From Nocardioides pini (GTDB lineage Bacteria > Actinomycetota > Actinomycetes > Propionibacteriales > Nocardioidaceae), in contig NZ_JAPPUX010000001.1 in NCBI RefSeq assembly GCF_026712185.1, forward strand, positions 372,001-436,000: a DNA stretch of 64,000 nt, given 5' to 3'. A model generated the notes under the pieces. That model searched no databases. It was not told where the DNA came from and saw only the letters and a list, made by a program, of their open reading frames with translations. Positions 34,071 to 43,783 of this stretch are shown piece after piece; the stretch's first letter is position 1, and each line of letters begins with the position of its first letter. The position numbers and the translations under genes were made by a program.

Positions 34071-34949
34071 ATGGTGCACGGGATCGACTCCGCCGCCGAC
34101 GTCGCGGCCCGGCTGGGCGCGACCGGCTACCTCTCCGACGACGAGCTCGCCACCGTCGTCTTCCTCGCCGCGCGCATGCAGCGCCCGCTGCTGCTCGAGG
34201 GCGAGCCCGGCACCGGCAAGACGGCCCTCGCGGAGGCGCTCGCGCAGAGCCTGGAGCTGCCGCTCGTCCGGCTGCAGTGCTACGAGGGGATCGACGCCAG
34301 CCAGGCCCTCTACGACTGGGACTTCCCGCGCCAGATCCTGCACCTGCGGGCGCTCGAGGCGGGCGGCGAGGTCGACCCGGACGAGGCCGAGAAGAGCCTC
34401 TACGACGAGCGCTTCCTGCTCGCCCGCCCGGTCCTCGCCGCCCTGCGCCAGGCGCCGGCCGTGCTGCTGGTCGACGAGGTCGACCGCGCCGACGACGAGT
34501 TCGAGGCGTTCCTGCTGGAGGTCCTGTCGACCTGGCAGGTGACCATCCCCGAGTTCGGCACGGTCACCGCCCCGGAGCCCCCGCTCGTGGTGCTGACCTC
34601 CAACCGCACCCGCGAGCTGCACGACGCGCTCAAGCGCCGGTGCCTCTACCACTGGATCGACCACCCGGGACTCGCACGCGAGGTGGAGATCGTGCGCTCA
34701 CGCGCGCCCGAGGTGAGCGAGGCGCTGGCACGCCAGGTCGTCGAGGTCGTGCAGCAGCTGCGGCAGCGCGACGACCTGCTGAAGCCGCCCGGCGTGGCCG
34801 AGACGCTCGACTGGGCACGCGCCCTCACCTACCTCGGCACCACCGACCTCGACCTCGCGTCCGCGGCCACGACCCTGGGTGCCCTGCTCAAGTACCGCGA
34901 GGACGCCGACCGCGTGCGGGCCGCGCTCGACCGGATGCTGGCGAGATGA
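34071..34949 (+). CDS. MoxR-family AAA+ ATPase (CoxD-like)
   Basis: A 292-residue AAA+ ATPase. Walker A is EGEPGTGKTALAEAL (about residues 44-51), Walker B is AVLLVDEVDRADDEFEAF, and sensor 1 is LVVLTSNRTRELHDALKRRC. Together with the following VWA protein it forms a MoxR-VWA chaperone pair. In the cox system CoxD and CoxE help assemble the copper-sulfur-molybdenum active site of CO dehydrogenase. The stop overlaps the start of the VWA gene (ATGA). Confidence 0.88.
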   Translation: MVHGIDSAADVAARLGATGYLSDDELATVVFLAARMQRPLLLEGEPGTGKTALAEALAQSLELPLVRLQCYEGIDASQALYDWDFPRQILHLRALEAGGEVDPDEAEKSLYDERFLLARPVLAALRQAPAVLLVDEVDRADDEFEAFLLEVLSTWQVTIPEFGTVTAPEPPLVVLTSNRTRELHDALKRRCLYHWIDHPGLAREVEIVRSRAPEVSEALARQVVEVVQQLRQRDDLLKPPGVAETLDWARALTYLGTTDLDLASAATTLGALLKYREDADRVRAALDRMLAR

Positions 34950-36073
34950 CCACCACCCTCCACGACGCCGACGAGGTGCTCCTCGGCTTCACCCGCGCGC
35001 TCCGGTCGGCCGGCGTGCCGGTCACCCAGGACCGGGCCCACGGCTTCCTGGCGGCGGTGGCGACCGTCGGCGCCGACGACCGGCAGGCGACCTACTGGGC
35101 CGGCCGCGCCACGCTCTGCGGGTCGCCCGACGACCTCGCCCGCTTCGACCAGGTCTTCGCGGCGTGGTTCGACCCGCGCGACGGGCTGCCCCGCGCCCAG
35201 CAGCGCGACGCCTCGCGCCCGGCGACCGCGCACCTGCTGCCCGAGGTCGAGGGGGGCGGGGGAGCCGGCGAGACCGAGGAGGAGGACGTGGTCCGCGCGC
35301 TTGCGTCGGAGGCGGAGGTCCTCCAGCACCGCGACGTCGCCACGCTCGACGCGGCGGAGAAGCGGCGCCTCGCGGGGATGTTCGCGCGTCTCTCGCTGCA
35401 CCCGCCGGTGCGTCGTACGGCCCGGCACCGCCGCTGGCACCGCGGCGACCTCGACGCCTCGCGCACCCTGCGCAACTCCCTGCGCCACCTCGGCGAGCCC
35501 GGCGAGATCGCCTGGCGGCGGCGCGGCACCCGGCCGCGCCGGGTGGTGCTGCTCGTCGACGTCAGCGGCTCCATGACGTCGTACGCCGATGCGCTGTTGC
35601 GCCTGGCCCACCGCCTGACCCGCTCGGCCCGGGCGTCGGGCGGCACCGTCGAGACCTTCACCATCGGCACCCGGCTCACCCACGTCACCCGTGCCCTGCA
35701 GACGCCGGACGCCGACCGCGCGATCGTCGCCGCCGGCGAGGTGGTGCCGGACTGGTCCGGCGGCACCCGGCTCGGCGAGACGCTGCGGGTGTTCCTCGAC
35801 CGCTGGGGCCAGCGCGGGATGGCGCGCGGGGCGGTGGTCGTCGTGCTGAGCGACGGCTGGGAGCGGGGGGACGCCGGTCTCCTCGGCGACCAGATGGAAC
35901 GGCTCCAGCGCGTCGCGCACCGCGTCGTGTGGGTGAACCCGCACCGCGGGAAGGCCGGCTACGAGCCGCTCCAGGGCGGGGTGCTGGCGGCGCTGCCGCA
36001 CTGCGACGACTTCCTCGCCGGCCACTCCCTGGCGACCTTCGCCGACCTGACGGAGGTGATCGCCCGTGCGTGA
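34946..36073 (+). CDS. VWA domain protein (CoxE-like)
   Basis: A 375-residue protein. The N-terminal helical region (LLGFTRALRSAGVPVTQDR, CoxE-type) precedes an acidic linker (EGGGGAGETEEEDVV) and a C-terminal VWA domain with intact MIDAS: VVLLVDVSGSMTSYADALLR, then the VLSDGWERGD loop. CoxE-type proteins partner a MoxR ATPase in maturing molybdenum hydroxylases. It is sandwiched between moxR and xdhC with overlaps on both sides (ATGA at the start; the next GTG lies 8 bp inside its end). Confidence 0.87.
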   Translation: MTTTLHDADEVLLGFTRALRSAGVPVTQDRAHGFLAAVATVGADDRQATYWAGRATLCGSPDDLARFDQVFAAWFDPRDGLPRAQQRDASRPATAHLLPEVEGGGGAGETEEEDVVRALASEAEVLQHRDVATLDAAEKRRLAGMFARLSLHPPVRRTARHRRWHRGDLDASRTLRNSLRHLGEPGEIAWRRRGTRPRRVVLLVDVSGSMTSYADALLRLAHRLTRSARASGGTVETFTIGTRLTHVTRALQTPDADRAIVAAGEVVPDWSGGTRLGETLRVFLDRWGQRGMARGAVVVVLSDGWERGDAGLLGDQMERLQRVAHRVVWVNPHRGKAGYEPLQGGVLAALPHCDDFLAGHSLATFADLTEVIARA

Positions 36074-37199
36074 CGTGCTGCCCGAGCTCATGCAGTGGTG
36101 GGAGGCCGGCGAGACGATCGGCGTCGGCACCGTCGTCGCGACCTTCCGCTCCGCACCCCGCCCCGCGGGAGCGTCGATGCTGGTCGGGCCCGACGACTCG
36201 GCCGTGGGCTCGGTGTCGGGCGGCTGCGTCGAGGGCGCGGTCTACGACCTCGCGCAGTCGGTCGTCGCCTCGGGCGAGCCGGTGCTGGAGCGCTACGGGG
36301 TCTCCGACGACGACGCCTTCGCCGTCGGGCTCACCTGCGGCGGCATCCTCGACGTCTTCGTCGAGCGGGTCTCCCGCGAGACGTTCCCGCAGCTGGGGGA
36401 GGTGGCCGCCGACATCGAGGCAGGCCGGCCGGTCGCCCTGGCGACGGTGATCGAGCACCCGGACGCCTCGTGGGTGGGGCGCCGCCTGGTGGTGCGGCCG
36501 CACCAGCCCGCGGACGGGAGCCTCGGCTCCCCGCGTGCCGACGCCGCGGTCCACGACGACGCCCTGGGCCTGCTCGCGGCGGGCACCAACGCGACGCTGA
36601 CCTACGGCCCCGACGGCGAGCGGCGCGGCGAGGGCATGCGGGTCTTCGTCTGGGGCTTCGCCCCCAAGCCCCGGATGCTGGTCTTCGGGGCCATCGACTT
36701 CGCGGCCGCCGTCGCCAAGGTCGGCTCCTTCCTGGGCTACAACGTCACCGTGTGCGACGCCCGACCCGTCTTCGCGACGACCTCGCGGTTCCCGGGGGCC
36801 GACGAGGTGGTCGTCGACTGGCCGCACCGCTACCTGCAGGCCGAGCTCGACGCGGGACGCATCGACCGGCGGACGGTCCTGGCCGTGCTGACGCACGACC
36901 CGAAGTTCGACGTGCCGCTGCTCGAGGTCGCGCTGCGCCTCGACGAGGAGGTCCGACCCGGCTACATCGGCGCCATGGGCTCGCGGCGCACCCACGACGA
37001 GCGCATGGCCAGGCTCGTCGAGGCGGGCCTGGGTGACGCCGAGATCTCGCGGCTGTCGTCGCCCATCGGCCTCGACCTCGGCGCCCGTACGCCGGAGGAG
37101 ACCGCCGTGTCGATCGCCGCGGAGATCGTGGCCCACCAGTGGGGCGGCTCGGGGGAGCGGCTGGCCACCACGCGGGGCCGGATCCACCACGACGACTGA
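36066..37199 (+). CDS. XdhC/CoxF-family molybdenum hydroxylase maturation protein
   Basis: A 377-residue protein. The N-terminal XdhC domain has VVATFRSAPRPAGASMLV and GSVSGGCVEGAVYDLA. The C-terminal Rossmann domain has KPRMLVFGAIDFAAAVAKVGSFLGY and the XdhC motif GYIGAMGSRRTHDERMARL. XdhC binds the molybdenum cofactor and helps sulfurate it before insertion into xanthine dehydrogenase-type enzymes; CoxF/CoxI do the same in CO dehydrogenase operons. GTG 36066 overlaps the VWA gene. It is the last gene of the maturation operon. Confidence 0.88.
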   Translation: MRDVLPELMQWWEAGETIGVGTVVATFRSAPRPAGASMLVGPDDSAVGSVSGGCVEGAVYDLAQSVVASGEPVLERYGVSDDDAFAVGLTCGGILDVFVERVSRETFPQLGEVAADIEAGRPVALATVIEHPDASWVGRRLVVRPHQPADGSLGSPRADAAVHDDALGLLAAGTNATLTYGPDGERRGEGMRVFVWGFAPKPRMLVFGAIDFAAAVAKVGSFLGYNVTVCDARPVFATTSRFPGADEVVVDWPHRYLQAELDAGRIDRRTVLAVLTHDPKFDVPLLEVALRLDEEVRPGYIGAMGSRRTHDERMARLVEAGLGDAEISRLSSPIGLDLGARTPEETAVSIAAEIVAHQWGGSGERLATTRGRIHHDD

Positions 37200-37230
37200 C
37201 CCGCCCCGAGCCTCCTACCACGTCCCCGAG

Positions 37231-37260
37231 TTGGGTCCTCCGGCGGCCCTGTCCTATGGT
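37231..37260 (+). promoter_or_regulatory. promoter of the exported EEP-fold protein gene
   Basis: TTGGGT (37231-37236) and TATGGT (37255-37260) are separated by 18 bp. Transcription should start at about 37267-37268, which is the A of the ATG, so the message is probably leaderless. Confidence 0.6.
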
Positions 37261-37267
37261 CTCCGGG

Positions 37268-38182
37268 ATGTTTTTGCTCGCCGTGTCGCCCCGTGTCCTC
37301 GTCCGCCCCCTCGCTCGACCCCTCGTCGCCGTCGCCGCAGCGCTCCTGCTGCTGACGGGCCTCACGTGGGCAGGCTCGCCCGCCCAGGCGCGTGAGGACC
37401 AGCGCCAGGCCGGCTCGTCCGCCCCTGCGGGTCGCTTCGCCGTCGCGACGCTCAACCTGAAGAAGGGCATGCGGGTCGCGGGCATGCGCCACGACATCCG
37501 TCCGATCATCGGTGGCGGCGCCACCGTCATCGGCTTCCAGGAGCGGCTCTTCAGCCGGCCGGCCCTGCGCGCGGCCCTGCCGAAGGACTGGACGCTGCTC
37601 ATGCCGAAGGGGCCCACCGGCACCGATGACAACCCCATCGCGTTCGACAAGGACGTCTGGGAGCTCGAGAAGACCTGGGCACCGCTCCTCACGGGCACGA
37701 CGTGGCGCCGCTACTCCGGACGCATCGCCCACGACCAGTACGGCGTGGCGGCGGTGCTCCGCCACCGGGCGAGCGGGCACACCATCAGGGCGCTGAGCTT
37801 CCACCTGCCCAACCACCTCCACAACCGCCACTCGGGCGGCCCCAACTACGCCAACCGCCGTGGCGTGGAGGCCATGTGGCGGATGGCCGCCAGGATCCGC
37901 GCGATCAAGGAGGACACGCCCGACGCGCACCAGTTCGTCGCGATGTGCGACTGCAACGTCACGGCGAACCGCGACACCGGCGACCACCTGGTGAAGGGAC
38001 GGATCACCAAGCCGCTCCGGCTGGAGACCAACTACTCCGCCGACGACCACCGCCGCGGCTCGGGGATCGACTACGTGATGGCCGAGCGCGACTCGGACTT
38101 CCGCATCCACTCCTTCCGCTCCTACCGGCACCTGGTCACCGACCACCCGGGCATCGTCACGACCTTCACGCGCAAGCGCTGA
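37268..38182 (+). CDS. secreted endonuclease/exonuclease/phosphatase-fold protein
   Basis: A 304-residue exported protein. The signal peptide covers about residues 1-42, ending in SPAQA. The rest has the EEP (DNase I-like) layout: RFAVATLNLKKGM at the start of the fold, GATVIGFQERLFS with the catalytic Glu, LSFHLPNHLHN, VAMCDCNVTANRD (the usual GDFN/GDMN reads CDCN) and a terminal YRHLVTDHPGIVTTF with the Asp-His pair. It may be a nuclease or a phosphodiesterase. ATG 37268 is chosen from the promoter position; an in-frame ATG at 37256 lies inside the -10. Confidence 0.78.
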   Translation: MFLLAVSPRVLVRPLARPLVAVAAALLLLTGLTWAGSPAQAREDQRQAGSSAPAGRFAVATLNLKKGMRVAGMRHDIRPIIGGGATVIGFQERLFSRPALRAALPKDWTLLMPKGPTGTDDNPIAFDKDVWELEKTWAPLLTGTTWRRYSGRIAHDQYGVAAVLRHRASGHTIRALSFHLPNHLHNRHSGGPNYANRRGVEAMWRMAARIRAIKEDTPDAHQFVAMCDCNVTANRDTGDHLVKGRITKPLRLETNYSADDHRRGSGIDYVMAERDSDFRIHSFRSYRHLVTDHPGIVTTFTRKR

Positions 38183-38292
38183 CCCGCCCTCTCGAGAGGT
38201 TCCCGCCGACCGCTTGACGCGACGGCTGTACCATCGGGATCCCTCCGAGCGACCTCCGGACGGATTCCCTGTTGTGCCGGTCACACTCGGGC

Positions 38293-38298
38293 TAGGTT
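38293..38298 (+). promoter_or_regulatory. -10 element TAGGTT of the GAF regulator gene
   Basis: TAGGTT would give a leader of about 18 nt, containing the GGGAG ribosome-binding site before ATG 38323. The -35 is weak. Confidence 0.35.
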
Positions 38299-38322
38299 GG
38301 CGGCGACCGACCGGGAGCCGCC

Positions 38323-39540
38323 ATGACCAGCGAGGACCTGCACGCCCGACGCGTGGACGCCGTCCGCGCCTGGACGCGCTTCGTCGAGGCGGGCGACGCC
38401 GACGCCGTCCGGCCGGAGATCCTGCGCAGCTGGGAGCTGTCGGGCGTCGTGTCGACCGGGGTGACCCAGGCGCCGCTCGACGACGAGGGCGACACGGCCG
38501 ACTTCTGGAAGGCATCCCCCCTGCAGACCGCGGTGTCCCGGGTGCAGGACGAGCTGCGGCGCACGGCCGAGGACGGCGACCTCGTCGTCGCGGTGACCGA
38601 CGAGCAGACGCGCATCCTCTGGACCTACGGCGGGCGGGTGATGCGCCGCAAGGCCGAGACGGTCAACTTCGTCCCCGGCGGCCGGTGGGACGAGCGGAGC
38701 GTCGGCACCAACGCGCTGGCCATCGCCGGCCGCACCGGCGCCCCGTCGATGGTGTTCAGCGCCGAGCACTACGCCGAGGTGGTGCACAACTGGGTCTGCT
38801 GGGCGGCCCCGGTCTTCGACCCGGTGACCGGCCGCCCGCTCGGCGTGATCGACCTGTCGACGACGTGGGACCGCACCCACCCCATCGGCCTCGCCACCGC
38901 GCGGGTGATGGCACGGCTCATCGAGGGTGCCCTCCCCGCCGACCGTCGTACGACGCCGACGGGCGACGCCGCCCCCTCCGACCCCGGCCTCACCCTGACC
39001 CTCCTCGGCACGGCCCAGGTGTGGCTCGACGGACAGCGGCTGCTCCTCAACCGGCGACAGACCGAGATCCTCGCCCTGCTCGCCCTGCATCCCGCGGGCC
39101 TCTCGGTGGAGCACCTCCATGCCCTGCTCTACGGGGACGCCGCGGTGACCACCTCGACCTTGAAGGCCGAGGTCTCGCACCTGCGCGCGGCCCTGTCCGG
39201 GCAGCTCTCCTCGCGGCCCTACCGCCTCACCATGCCGGTGGTCACCGACGTCGAGGAGGTGCAGCGACTGCTGCGCCGCGGTGACGTGCGCGCCGCCGTC
39301 CGCGCCTACGGTGGCGACCTGCTGCCCGGCACGGACTCGCCCGCCCTGGTGCAGATGGGCGACTACCTCGCGGTCAGCGTGCGGGAGGCCCTGCTGGCGC
39401 AGCCCGACCCCGACGCGGTCCTCCGCTACAGCGAGCTCGCTCCATACGACACCGCCGTCGTCGAGGCGTGCCTAGCAGCGCTGCCGGTGCACCACCCGGT
39501 GGTGCCGCTGCTGAAGGGCAAGCTCGCCAGCCTGCGGTGA
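38323..39540 (+). CDS. GAF-domain transcriptional regulator with winged-helix/SARP-like C-terminus
   Basis: A 405-residue protein. Residues about 20-205 resemble the N-terminal sensor of AcoR-type activators (RPEILRSWELSGV, then a GAF domain with WDERSVGTNALA and FDPVTGRPLGVIDLSTTW). No sigma54-activating AAA domain follows. Instead, residues about 225-300 look like an OmpR/SARP winged helix (NRRQTEILALLALHPAGL, then TTSTLKAEVSHLRAAL), followed by a helical region. It lies between the cox maturation operon and coxS-coxL, so it is the natural candidate regulator of that system. The effector is unknown. ATG 38323 has a GGGAG ribosome-binding site. Confidence 0.8.
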   Translation: MTSEDLHARRVDAVRAWTRFVEAGDADAVRPEILRSWELSGVVSTGVTQAPLDDEGDTADFWKASPLQTAVSRVQDELRRTAEDGDLVVAVTDEQTRILWTYGGRVMRRKAETVNFVPGGRWDERSVGTNALAIAGRTGAPSMVFSAEHYAEVVHNWVCWAAPVFDPVTGRPLGVIDLSTTWDRTHPIGLATARVMARLIEGALPADRRTTPTGDAAPSDPGLTLTLLGTAQVWLDGQRLLLNRRQTEILALLALHPAGLSVEHLHALLYGDAAVTTSTLKAEVSHLRAALSGQLSSRPYRLTMPVVTDVEEVQRLLRRGDVRAAVRAYGGDLLPGTDSPALVQMGDYLAVSVREALLAQPDPDAVLRYSELAPYDTAVVEACLAALPVHHPVVPLLKGKLASLR

Positions 39541-39650
39541 CCCTCCCATTTCGGGTAGATCGACAAAATGTAGTGGACCGCTCCGGTAGGGGTGCACGAT
39601 CCTGCGTCGAGGCGCCGCACGGGGGTGCGGCCACGTACGAGGGAGAAAGC

Positions 39651-40715
39651 ATGGTCGCAACACGACGGGCGATGGCGGCTGGAGCCGTCGTCCTGCTCAC
39701 GGGGAGCCTCATGGGCAGCCCCGCCGCCGGTGCCGCAGCGGCACCGGACCCGACGACGGTGGCGAAGAAGCTCGTCTCGCCGCTCAGCATGGTCGTCGCC
39801 GGCGACGGCACCGCCTACGTCGCCCAGAACTTCGCGGGGCTGCTGACCGCGGTCGCGCCCGGCGCGGCGCCCGAGGTGGTGTTCGCGGCCAAGAAGGGCA
39901 CCGAGGTCGGTGCCGTCTCCGAGGGCGGCGGGACCGTGCGCTTCGCCACGACCAAGGGCTCGAAGACCGCGCTCTGGTCGATGGACCCGGGCTCCAAGCC
40001 GAAGAAGGTGGCCGACCTGTCGGCCTTCGAGGCCGACCGCAACCCGGACGCCGACGTGTCCTACGGCTTCGTGGGCGGGCTCGACGCCGCGTGCGCGGCG
40101 CAGATGCCGCCGGAGGTGCCCGCGTCCTACACGGGCATCGTCGAGTCGCACCCCTACGGCTCGGCCGTGCACAAGGGCACGACGTACGTCGCCGACGCCG
40201 CCGGCAACACGATCCTGTCGGTCAAGCCCAACGGCAAGGTCAGGACCGTCGCGGTCCTGCCCGCCGTGCCCGTGGTCGTCACCGCCGAGGCGGCTGCGGC
40301 CAACCAGCTCCCGCCCTGCACCGTGGGCAAGACCTACAACTTCGAGCCGGTCCCGACCGATGTCGAGGTGGGCAAGGGCGGCTGGCTCTACGTCTCGCTG
40401 CTCCCCGGCGGGCCGGAGGACGGCAGCACCGGCGCCCAGGGTCGCGTGGTCAAGGTGAAGGCCAAGACCGGCAAGGTCCGCGAGGTCGCCAGCGGCTTCG
40501 CCGGTGCGACGGGCGTCGCGGTCGCCGACAACGGTGACGTCTACGTCGCCCAGCTCTTCGGCGGCCAGGTCTCGCGCATCAAGGCCGGCCGCACCACCGC
40601 CAAGCCCTACGCCGAGGTGATGATGCCCGCCGCGGTGGAGTGGGCCGACGGCGACCTCTTCGTCAGCGCGCAGGTGCTGTCGCAGAAGCCGAAGGGCGTC
40701 GTGCTGCGCTACTGA
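39651..40715 (+). CDS. ScyD/ScyE-like secreted beta-propeller protein
   Basis: A 354-residue exported protein with a signal peptide (residues 1-30, ending GAAAA). The mature part is a six-bladed-propeller-like repeat protein. It contains VADAAGNTILSVKPNGKVRT, VEVGKGGWLYVSLLPGGPEDG and VAVADNGDVYVAQLFGGQVSRI, characteristic of the ScyD/ScyE family. Such proteins are common in actinobacteria with unknown role; the names come from the cyanobacterial scytonemin cluster. GGGAGAAAG precedes the ATG at 39651. It is directly upstream of the coxS operon but has its own 114-bp gap, so co-transcription is uncertain. Confidence 0.82.
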   Translation: MVATRRAMAAGAVVLLTGSLMGSPAAGAAAAPDPTTVAKKLVSPLSMVVAGDGTAYVAQNFAGLLTAVAPGAAPEVVFAAKKGTEVGAVSEGGGTVRFATTKGSKTALWSMDPGSKPKKVADLSAFEADRNPDADVSYGFVGGLDAACAAQMPPEVPASYTGIVESHPYGSAVHKGTTYVADAAGNTILSVKPNGKVRTVAVLPAVPVVVTAEAAAANQLPPCTVGKTYNFEPVPTDVEVGKGGWLYVSLLPGGPEDGSTGAQGRVVKVKAKTGKVREVASGFAGATGVAVADNGDVYVAQLFGGQVSRIKAGRTTAKPYAEVMMPAAVEWADGDLFVSAQVLSQKPKGVVLRY

Positions 40716-40757
40716 GCACGACTCCGTGCGTGTGGGGTGGTGACCGGTGTGGACCGA

Positions 40758-40789
40758 CCAACCGGCTGCCAACCGGGCGGGCCTAGCGT
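40758..40789 (+). promoter_or_regulatory. direct repeat plus -10 upstream of coxS
   Basis: CCAACCGG occurs at 40758-40765 and 40769-40776, an 11-bp period (one helical turn). A TAGCGT -10 (40784-40789) follows and no -35 is visible. This arrangement fits an activator-dependent promoter, possibly for the GAF regulator encoded 1.2 kb upstream. Confidence 0.45.
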
Positions 40790-40829
40790 CGGCCGCGAGT
40801 GATCCACCTCACACGCACGGAGGCGCCGC

Positions 40830-41308
<479 letters not shown>

Positions 41309-41312
<4 letters not shown>

Positions 41313-43783
41313 CCGCCACCCAGGACCGTGCCGCCGGCGAGGCCCAGAAGGAGATCGGCCGCGACCGGCGCCGCAAGGAGGACCAGCGGCTGATCACCGG
41401 GCGCACCCGGTGGACCGACAACATCACCCTCCCCGGCATGCTCCACCTCGCGATGGTGCGCAGCCCGTTCGCCCACGCGACGATCACCTCGATCGACGTC
41501 GAGGCCGCGAAGTCCTCGCGCAACGTCGTCGCCGTGCTGACCGGGACCGACCTGGCCGACACCCAGGGCGTCATCATCAACGCGTGGCCCATCTCGCCCG
41601 AGCAGGTCTCACCGACGCACCTGCCCATGCCCGCGGACCGGGTGAGCTTCGCCGGCGAGATCGTCGCGGTCGTCGTCGCCCGCACACCTGCCGAGGCGCG
41701 CGACGCCGCCGAGCTGGTCGACGTCGAGTACGACGTGCTTCCCGCGGCCCTCGACCTCAAGGAGGCGGCGACCGACGCGGTGCTCGCCCACCCGGACCTC
41801 GGCACGAACAGGTCGGCCACCTGGCAGTTCGACTCCGCCCAGGCGGGCACCGGTGGCGACGTCGAGGAGACGATCGCCAAGGCCCGTGACGGCGGCATCG
41901 TGATCGAGCGGGAGTACCGCCAGCAGCGGCTCATCCCGGCCTTCATGGAGCCCCGCTCGACCGTCGTCGACCCCACCGGCGAGCAGCTCACCATGTGGTC
42001 GGCGACGCAGATCCCCCACGTGCTGCGGTTCGCGCTCGCCGCGACCACCGGCGTCTCGGAGTCGAAGATCCGGGTGATCGCCCCGGACGTCGGCGGCGGG
42101 TTCGGCGGCAAGCTGCAGACCACGCCCGAGGAGTTCATCACCTTCGCGGTGGCCCGGCGCCTCGGCAAGCCGATCAAGTACACCGAGACCCGCTCGGAGT
42201 CGTTCCTGGCCTGCCACCACGGTCGCGACCAGTGGCAGAAGATCACGCTCGCCGCGGAGGCTGACGGCACGGTCACCGGCCTCAAGGTCGAGCTGCTCAC
42301 CGACCTGGGGTCGTACAACGCGCTCCTCGGAGGCGGGACACCCGTGCTGGGCGCGTTCATGTTCAACGCGATCTACAAGTTCAAGGCGTACCAGTTCAAC
42401 GTCCAGACCGTCCTCACGAACAAGACCTGGACCGACGCCTACCGCGGCGCGGGCCGGCCGGAGGCGACGTTCGCGATCGAGCGCACCATGGACGAGCTCG
42501 CGGCAGAGCTCGGCGTCGACCCGCTCGAGATCCGGGAGAAGAACTGGATCAGGCACGACGAGTTCCCCTTCACCAGCGTGTGCGGGCTGACGTACGACTC
42601 CGGCAACTACGAGGCCGCGACAGCGCGGGCCAAGGAGATGCTCGGGTACGACGCGCTCCGGGCCGAGCAGCAGCGGCGTCGGGAGGCCGGCGACCGGGTG
42701 CAGCTCGGCATCGGGGTCTCGACCTTCACCGAGATGTGCGGCCTCGCCCCGAGCCGCGTGCTCGGCAGCCTCGACTACGGCGCCGGCGGCTGGGAGCACG
42801 CCAGCGTGCGGATGCTCGCGACCGGCAAGGTCGAGCTCGTCACCGGCGCGAGCGCCCACGGACAGGGCCACGAGACGGTCTTCAGCCAGATCGTGGCCGA
42901 CCGGCTCGGCGTCCCGTTCGAGGACGTCGAGGTGCTGCACGGCGACACCCAGGTCGCCCACAAGGGCATGGACACCTACGGCTCGCGCTCGCTGGTCGTG
43001 GGCGGCGAGGCCGTGGTGCGCGCCGCGGAGAAGGTGATCGAGAAGGCGAAGCCGATCGCGGCCCACCTGCTCGAGGCCAACGTCGACGACCTGGAGTTCG
43101 CCGCCGGCAGGTTCGGCGTCCGCGGCACCGACCAGGGCATGACGATCCAGGAGGTCGCCCTGGCCACCTTCGCCGCGCACGACTACCCGGAGGGGATCGA
43201 GCCCTACATCGACGCAGAGTCCACCTACGACCCGGTCGACTTCAACTATCCCCACGGCACGCACCTGTGCGCCATGGAGGTCGACACCGAGACGGGCGCG
43301 GTGAAGATGCGGAAGTACACCTGCTGCGACGACATCGGCAACGTCATGAACCCGCTCATCGTCGCCGGGCAGGTGCACGGCGGGGTGACCCAGGGCATCG
43401 CCCAGGCGCTGTGGGAGGAGGCGGTGTACGACGACAACGGGACGCTGGTCTCCGGGTCGTTCGTCGACTACCTGCTGCCGACGTCCGCGGACACGATCAG
43501 CTACGACACCGACCACACCACCAGTCCGTCGACCACCAACTCGCTCGGCGCGAAGGGCGTGGGCGAGGCGGGCACCATCGCCTCCACCCCGGCGGTGGTC
43601 AACGCGGTCGTCGACGCCGTACGCCACCTCGGTGTCAACGACATCCAGATGCCCTGCACACCGGAGCGCGTGTGGAGGGCGATCCACGCCCATGACGGCG
43701 ATGCGCCGACCCCGGCCGACGCGATGCCCCACTTCGAGGCGGACGCCCTCAACCAGGACCCCACGGACGGAGCAGGCCAGTGA
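41309..43783 (+). CDS. coxL: molybdenum hydroxylase large subunit, form II CoxL-like
   Basis: An 824-residue molybdopterin-binding subunit of the xanthine oxidase family. The active-site loop reads [12 protein letters not shown] at residues 377-388. Form I CO dehydrogenases have AYxCSFR with the copper-binding Cys, so this is form II, whose physiological substrate is unsettled (aldehydes, purines or slow CO). Other marks are [18 protein letters not shown], the [20 protein letters not shown]-binding stretch, and the catalytic Glu region [14 protein letters not shown]. It overlaps both coxS (ATGA) and coxM (GTGA). Confidence 0.93.
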
